64,000 nucleotides of DNA from assembly GCA_021234155.1 (NCBI GenBank), contig JAJEKV010000048.1:1145873-1209872 (forward strand), written 5' to 3'. Every line of letters starts with the position of its first letter. Positions within the stretch are counted from its first letter, which is position 1. This DNA is from Isoetes taiwanensis. Its lineage: Eukaryota > Streptophyta > Lycopodiopsida > Isoetales > Isoetaceae. A program made the translations under genes and the position numbers. The notes beneath the pieces were generated by a model. The model saw nothing but the letters and a program-made list of their open reading frames with translations. It was not told where the DNA came from and made no database searches. Positions 58,394-64,000 of the stretch are shown here, piece after piece.

Positions 58394-59086
58394 GGACTAC
58401 TCACGGGGGATTATGATTTCAAGAAAGGCTGCAAGCTCTCAGAGTTTGAAAAATGTTTCAAAGAAGAGAGTGAAGTTGGTGCTTGGTTAACTTATGAAAA
58501 GTTAATGGGTACCACTTCATGGGATGAACTCGTCAAGAAGTTCCTGGATAGATTTGGCAAGTTAGCTGCTCCAAAAGATTTGGTTAATGAGTTGCAAGGT
58601 TTTTCTATACATGCAGGAGAAAGTGTAAATCAGTACAAGGAGAGGTTTAGTACATTTATGAGCAGGTGCCAAAGAGCACAAGTCACCATCAACCTGTTTT
58701 TAGTTATTGCTTTCATCAATGGTTTGGAAAGAAGACCAGATATCCAAAGAAAGTTGCTCAAGATCCAAGCTGCTGAAGGATTTGATTCTATATACAAAGT
58801 TTTTGCCAAAACCACTGACTTAACTCAGATGCTCTCTACTTTGCCTGACAAGCACCATGTTCCTCACCATAGCTATGATCCGTTTTACCCTGATGCTACT
58901 GATGCACATTATGATCATCACCCTTCTATTCCAGTTTATGCCATACAGAAAGAAAAAAAGAAATCTAAAGAGGAGGAAGCAAATTCTCAAGTTGCAGAGG
59001 TCAAGTCAGACCTATCTAAGGTTACTGAAGCTTTAGCAGAAATAACCAAACAATTGGTTGAACTCAAGGCTGCAAGAAGCAATTAA
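58394..59086 (+). CDS. Ty3/gypsy Gag protein
   Basis: An open frame of about 230 codons (first ATG at 58505) matches the retrotransposon gag domain (PF03732 type): GAWLTYEKLMGTTSWDELVK, KFLDRF, then LQGFSIHAGESVNQYKERFS and MSRC. The rest is a helical, charged C-terminal tail with a His-rich segment (HHVPHHSYDPF). Gag forms the cytoplasmic particle that packages retrotransposon RNA. No CCHC knuckle is seen within the frame. It is the least damaged part of the element; the pol region downstream is full of stops. Confidence 0.85.
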   Translation, partial: GLLTGDYDFKKGCKLSEFEKCFKEESEVGAWLTYEKLMGTTSWDELVKKFLDRFGKLAAPKDLVNELQGFSIHAGESVNQYKERFSTFMSRCQRAQVTINLFLVIAFINGLERRPDIQRKLLKIQAAEGFDSIYKVFAKTTDLTQMLSTLPDKHHVPHHSYDPFYPDATDAHYDHHPSIPVYAIQKEKKKSKEEEANSQVAEVKSDLSKVTEALAEITKQLVELKAARSN

Positions 59087-59699
59087 AAACTTACCACTAA
59101 TGTATTCATTGCAATAGGAATTCTCATCCATCAGAAATTTGCTATTGGCAAGTGTGTCCCAAAATGCAATAGAAAAAGGCCACTTTGGAAAGGAATGTCC
59201 TGTTTGTTCTTTTTTGTAAAAAGTTGGCCATCTTTGATGCTAGGTGTATTTGTTAAAGAATATTTTGCTAGCGAGGGAAAAAGAAAAAGAGACGAGCCTA
59301 AACCTCCCGTGTGAGATTTGCTGAACCAAATACCTCTATAAGATTTAGAGACTCTGAGAAGCTCCCAAAGAAGAAGTTATGGTGGTGCAAACTAGAAGCA
59401 TGAATGAAGCTCATGTACATGCCACCCGAACCAAGTAGGCATTCTCTTTGCCAGTCTTAAGCCACGTAGTGGAAGCACGCGTGCTCAAATCATAGCTCCA
59501 CCCCCTCAGAAAAAAAATATGGCAAGAAAGATCAATACTTTGATGAGGTTGATGTTTTGCTTAAAAATTCAAAGTGAGTGTGGATCTTTTCACATTGCTA
59601 AAGATTGCACCTAGCTATAGAAAAAGAGTCTTTACAACAAGCCTTGGTGGTGAGATATTAAATGCTTGTGTGAATTTTACGATGCCACTAACCTTGTTC

Positions 59700-60110
59700 T
59701 AGAAGAATGAAGAAGACCACGGTGCATTCACATGTTCAGCTACTTTAGGAGGTTATACCTTCTCAAATGTGTTACTTGATGGGGATCCCCCTAAATATCA
59801 TGCCATATCACATTATGAAAAAATGTGGTTTTCGAGGTGGATAAGAAAGCTTCTATACTATTAAGATCTTTTTATAAGGGTGTGTGCTAGATCACCCCGT
59901 TTGGTTAAGTGTTTTAAAAAGTTCAATGATTACCTGAGGGGTCAAGATGCTCTCTCTGCAATCTTTATTGTAGCTTTTTTGAAAACTTAGGGGATGTTTA
60001 TCTATGATTTACTTCTAGGAGAATATGGTCAGACCACTTGTGGATGCTGGCAAAGTCACGGTCTCAAGGGAGATGTACCATCTCCATGTTAAAAGGGACT
60101 CGCTACAATC
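59700..60110 (+). pseudogene. Gypsy protease relic, unit 1
   Basis: GAFTCSATLGGYTFSNVLLD at about 59721-59780 followed by G-D/G matches the retropepsin N-terminal half with its catalytic Asp (LLDxG; Asp at 59778-59780). DLLLGEYG at about 60009-60030 is the counterpart of the C-terminal xDxLLGRxW strand. Frames change several times. Confidence 0.65.
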
Positions 60111-60229
60111 TATAACCAAGATTAAACCTGGCTCAATGAAGACTCAAACTTTTATGTGTCAAAGCTAATTGAAGAACCAAATGAATATAAGAGAATAAAA
60201 AATACAAGACCAAAGAAATATGAAATGGT

Positions 60230-60540
60230 TGAACCTCATTTATGGAATGTACTCAACCAAACATAAAGGGCCACGAGTGGAGCTTATGGTTTGATGGAGG
60301 TATTTCTAAAAAATTAAATATTGAAAGGTAAGCGTCTATTCTGAAAGATTCCTTTGAATAAAATCAAAAGATAAAATAGGATTCATTTTCCACAAATTAC
60401 ATCTAATGAAGCGAATAGAAAAGGCTTTAACATCTTGAGGAAGCCAAAGCTATATGGATGAGATCCAACATTCACACCAAGGTGACCACAATTAATTTGT
60501 AGGGATGACAAGTTTGGAAACTAAAACAACCAAAAAACAA
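60230..60540 (+). pseudogene. RNase H relic, unit 1, upstream of RT
   Basis: LMVxxMEVF/LWFDGGISK-type sequence at about 60284-60310, and QITSNEANRK..., LRKPKLYG further on, correspond segment by segment to the better preserved RNase H of unit 2. It is broken by frameshifts. Confidence 0.6.
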
Positions 60541-60989
60541 GATATGGAGCCTCTTAAAAAATCAAGATAAAAGATTATTTCTCTCGAGTTCAACATGTTT
60601 CATGGGAGATTACTCAAATACCAAGTTCAACAAGTTTGTCAATTTCGTGCCCCTAACCAGAGAATCCCTCATGTCAATTCAATTTGCGGATCTATTCGAG
60701 TGATAAAAGACCTTGATGCTCATGTGAGCGTAAAGGCCCTTTATCCGATTCAAACCATTAATGCATGGAGAAAAAAGGACATCCATAGCCCCATAGATTA
60801 ATCACCTCAAAATGGTAAAAGGGACTAGGCTACGGTGAGCTTTGTTGGACAATATTTAATTGAATACTCCTCGGGAAAATATCTCTTCTTCTTTGAAGAA
60901 AGAAAGGATGGATGTTTGCCTGGGATTCCCAAACTTACTGGTATTAAAGTCACATGCAGGTATGCATGGATTTGAAATCAAGATTAAGG

Positions 60990-61440
60990 AAGGATGTAAG
61001 CACGGTTTTACAAAGCAAACAAGACAAATGCTTCATTGATGGGATTGATCAAAGCATGAGTTGGATAAAATGCGGTCTCATCCGGGTGCCATTATTGAAA
61101 TCATGAATGGGGATGAAATGGGTATCTTGCATTGTACCTGAAGAAAGACCTTTCATGGTGCCTCAAAGTTCGTCATTGATTCGTCGAGCCGAGGGATGCT
61201 ATCATCAATATTTGCTATCCCTTGCCATTTTTAGAAGCCTGGAACATATGTTGTAGCGAGGAAATAGGTGTACTCATTCGATGGATTTTCAGGATTTAAT
61301 CAAATTGGCATTAAGCAAGATACTCTATGCTCATTAATGTAGGAATTTAAAGGGATGATCCGAATGCCTTTTTTGGATTATATTTATGAAGACCTCTACA
61401 TTTTTACAGCTATGGTATATAAGTTAGACTAGGTGTATGC
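60990..61440 (+). pseudogene. Gypsy reverse transcriptase relic, unit 1
   Basis: CTTCATTGATGGGATTGATC and GAGTTGGATAAAATG (about 61031-61070), then GGTATCTTGCATTGTAC (61121), TTTGCTATCCCTTGCC (61218) and AAATTGGCATTAAG (61302), match unit 2 in order. The conserved CIDYRDLNKAT box is destroyed here. Confidence 0.6.
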
Positions 61441-62438
61441 CTCAAGCCATGGTAAAAACAATTTGGATGACCTTATTCATCAGTTTAGGTTTATCAAGAA
61501 CACACAATCCTTTGGTATCACACCCCCATCAAGGTATAGATCTTTACCCCTTTCAACCATTCCCTCGGATACATTTGTACGGATGACAAGTATAATGCAC
61601 TTTGCCGATATCCTTCATACAATGCCGACCATGCCCTCAAAACAATGGAGCTTGGTGTTTTTAAGGCCTTGCGGATCAAAACTACCCCCGTGGCTTGGGC
61701 TTCCGGTTAAAGCGTATTTAATAGCCTCATTCCGCTCTTTGGATTTCTAAAGCGACATCTTAAAAGCGGCTTTGTACATGCGGATGGTGGTGAGGACCCT
61801 CTTTCTAATGCCACGGCACGGCCGGGCATTTTAGAGTTTGCGAGAACAAAACAAGGCCATCATAAAATGATCTTAACATCTTGGCGGAAAAGACCCGGCG
61901 TGGCCGAAACATCAAGCCAATCGATTCATATTCAAATCCACAAGTGGAGCATTTGTGGGTTAATGCAGGCGGATGGGAAGAAGCATCAGCCGGCTTCTAG
62001 CAAGCCGACCACTTGGTATGCTTTCGGCGAGGGACATGGCAACAAGAACAAGGGACCAAGGCAAGAAAAAATGCGAAAAACGGGGATGGGAATTTACCTT
62101 CAAGGGCCGATGAAGATATGTGAGCAAGATCCTTCGGCTCCATGCCTATCCTTATAAATTTAGAATAAATAATGCTCTCCTCCAGCAAAATAGGAAGGCA
62201 AGAAAGGAACCATCGAAATAAAACTAAACCCTAAAATACCCTTTTCGCCAAACTTCGGGTATTTTATGTCGATTATTTATCTGTTTTAATACAAATACAT
62301 TCCAAAACCTTTATAAATCTTATGTAAGAAAACAGTCGACATTTCAATGTGAGACATTAATGCTAAGATCACCCCCTATTGGTGTGGTAACTAAAGTGCT
62401 GTCAATCTGAGAGGGCATAAGCGTAGGCTGCTAACTTT
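61441..62438 (+). other. Unassigned DNA between the two gypsy units
   Basis: NLDDLIHQFRF at the start resembles the RT YLDDL box, but the rest of the 1-kb stretch does not match gypsy or any family I know. ORFs at 61433-61750 and 61867-62157 are unassigned. GC content is higher than around it. Confidence 0.35.
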
Positions 62439-62990
62439 ATTGTAGTAGCTTTTTGAAGATCAAGGGGATGAGTGCGATATCTATGATTTACTTCTAGGGA
62501 GAAGGTGGGTTAAAGTTGTGGATGCTAGACCAGTTGGTCTCAAGGGAGAGATGTACCATCTCCAATGGTTCTCAAACTGCTACAATCTATAATCAAGATG
62601 GCTTTATGGCTCCAATGAAGAGGTAAACTTTATTAAAGGAAATGCTAATTGAAGAACTTTTGGGATCTTACAGAATAAAAAATACAAGACCAAAGAAATT
62701 GAAATGGTTCCTCTCATTATGGAATGTGCACTCCCCGACAAACAAGGGCCATCCGGAGTTCTTATGGTTTGATGGAGGTATTTCTAAAATTAAATATTGC
62801 ATCATCTGGCGCTATTAAGAAAGATTCCTCTCATAAACTTTTAGCTAAAGTAGGAAGAATCTTCCACCAAATTACATCTAATGTAGCAGAATATAAGGCT
62901 TTGATTGCAGGTCTTGAGGAAGCCAAAGCTATGGATATTGCCAACATTCACATTTATGGTGACTCACAATTAATTTGTAGACAAGTTTAG
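62439..62990 (+). pseudogene. Protease end and RNase H domain, unit 2
   Basis: IYDLLLGRRWVKVVDA at about 62479-62526 is the conserved end of a retropepsin. About 240 bp further the RNase H begins: WFDGGISK (Asp codon 62771-62773), TSNVAEYKALIAGLEEAK (Glu codon at about 62889), and IYGDSQLICRQV (Asp codon 62961-62963). These supply three carboxylates of the RNase H active site in the RVT_3-type fold. One or two single-base frame changes interrupt it. The domain lies before the reverse transcriptase, unlike the canonical gypsy order. Confidence 0.8.
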
Positions 62991-63439
62991 AAACTACCAA
63001 ACAAAAAATGCAGATATGGAGCTCTTGAAAAATCAAGTAATGGGAGTACTCGAGAGTTTTTGCTTCATGGGAGATTACTCACATACCAAGAGAAAAAAAT
63101 GTGGAAGCTGATGCCCTATGCGAGAAACTCTCATGTCACATTTAAGCGAGGGGAGCTATTCAGGAGGAAGACCTTGATGCTAGTGAGGTAAAAGGCCCTT
63201 TGTCCTATTCTAACCATTAATGCATCGGAGAAAAGGACGAAGAGATTAATCACAAAAAATGGTAAGACTAGAACCCTGTTTGTTGGAGATTTAATTGAAT
63301 ACCAAAATAGGGAAAATATCCAAATGTTCTTTGAAGAAAGAAAGGATGTGTTTGCACGGGATTATTCTCGGAACTTCTGGTATTAAAGTTTGAGGTATGC
63401 CAATTTGAAATCAAGATTAAGGAAGGATGTAAGTCTGTT

Positions 63440-64000
63440 TTCAAAAGAGGAAAATTAATGCTTCATTGATGGGATTGATCAAAGATGAGTTGGATAAAAT
63501 GCTAGATCACGGGTGTTATTATTGAAATCATTAATCAAAATGGGTATCTTGCATTGTACTGTAGAAAAAAAGAGTGGTGCCTTAAGGTTTGCATTGATTA
63601 TCGAGATCTCAACAAAGCTACCATCAAGGAATTTGCTATCCCTTGCCTTTTTAGAAGAAATTTTTATATGTTGTAGCGAGAAAAGAGGTGTACTCATTTC
63701 GGATGGATTTTTGAGGGATTTAATCAAATTGGCATTAAGGAAGAAGATCAACCCAAGACCTCTTTATTACCTTGGGGAACTTATGCAATGAAAAGAATGC
63801 CTTTTGGATTAATGAATGCACCTGCTACTTTGAGAGAGCTATGGGCGTTATTTTTAGGCCTATGTCTCCTCAAAATTCAGGAGTTTATTTGGATGACCTT
63901 TGCTTAGGATCTCACCCTACTAATCATTTGGAATTGCTTGCAAAAATATGCTCTTTGTGCGAGGGAATCTGGAGTCAACCTTAACCCAAAGAAGTGTATT
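63440..64000 (+). pseudogene. Gypsy reverse transcriptase, unit 2 (runs off the window)
   Basis: DELDKML at about 63485, VCIDYRDLNKATIKEF at about 63588-63635, MKRMPFGLMNAPAT at about 63788-63829 and VYLDDLCLGS with the catalytic Asp pair at about 63892-63897 are the ordered fingers, palm and YLDD boxes of a Ty3/gypsy RT. Several frame changes and an in-frame stop show it is dead. It continues past the window end. Confidence 0.85.

Noticed and set aside
61867-62157. Organelle-derived ribosomal protein gene
   Set aside because: Composition differs from the surroundings, but I could not match any organellar protein with confidence.

Overview
The window is nuclear DNA of a land plant: genes have many short GT-AG introns, there are plastid-targeted and P-body proteins, PPR fragments and a plant-mitochondrial rRNA scrap, and much of the sequence is transposon debris. 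The lineage cannot be fixed from sequence alone. The repeat load and a Penelope-like reverse transcriptase fragment would suit a large-genome fern, lycophyte or gymnosperm; I lean to a fern, as inference only.

Four genes look intact and can be spliced in full by eye. (1) 12054-15996 (+): a C-terminal processing peptidase of the D1-protease (CtpA) family, 12 exons, 525 aa, with the Ser/Lys dyad. (2) 22037-23533 (+): a plant carboxylesterase 11/16-like alpha/beta hydrolase, 2 exons, 426 aa, whose nucleophile Ser is Gly and whose oxyanion motif is altered. (3) 24370-27322 (-): a DECAPPING 5/LSM14 protein, 8 exons, 554 aa, with LSm, FDF, FFD and TFG boxes and two RG tracts. (4) 50747-52816 (-): a LEA-4-like protein, 3 exons, 387 aa, with an N-terminal signal peptide, 11/22-residue repeats and a C-terminal KDEL, under a promoter with ACGTG elements.

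Broken genes: a kinesin-14 motor fragment lacking its P-loop half (35919-37651), two PPR fragments (37932-38250 and 40336-40586), a 51-bp piece of mitochondrial 18S rRNA (39275-39325), and a frameshifted coiled-coil stretch followed by a RING-H2 ORF (54302-56299).

Mobile DNA, left to right: paired 16-bp palindromes around a 2.6-kb interval (1-2912); a Ty3/gypsy integrase tail with a 1.5-kb 3' LTR (3600-6366); two dispersed repeat copies (6655-7250, 17870-18475); two poly(T)-headed retroposons (9005-11480); a cluster of AATAAGAC palindromes (16422-17050); two inverted-repeat MITEs in opposite orientation (30190-30667, 31876-32331); a Penelope-like RT fragment (42755-43189); and two tandem degenerate Ty3/gypsy units (58394-64000) in which an RNase H domain lies between protease and reverse transcriptase. 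Local tandem duplications of 45-230 bp are unusually frequent throughout.
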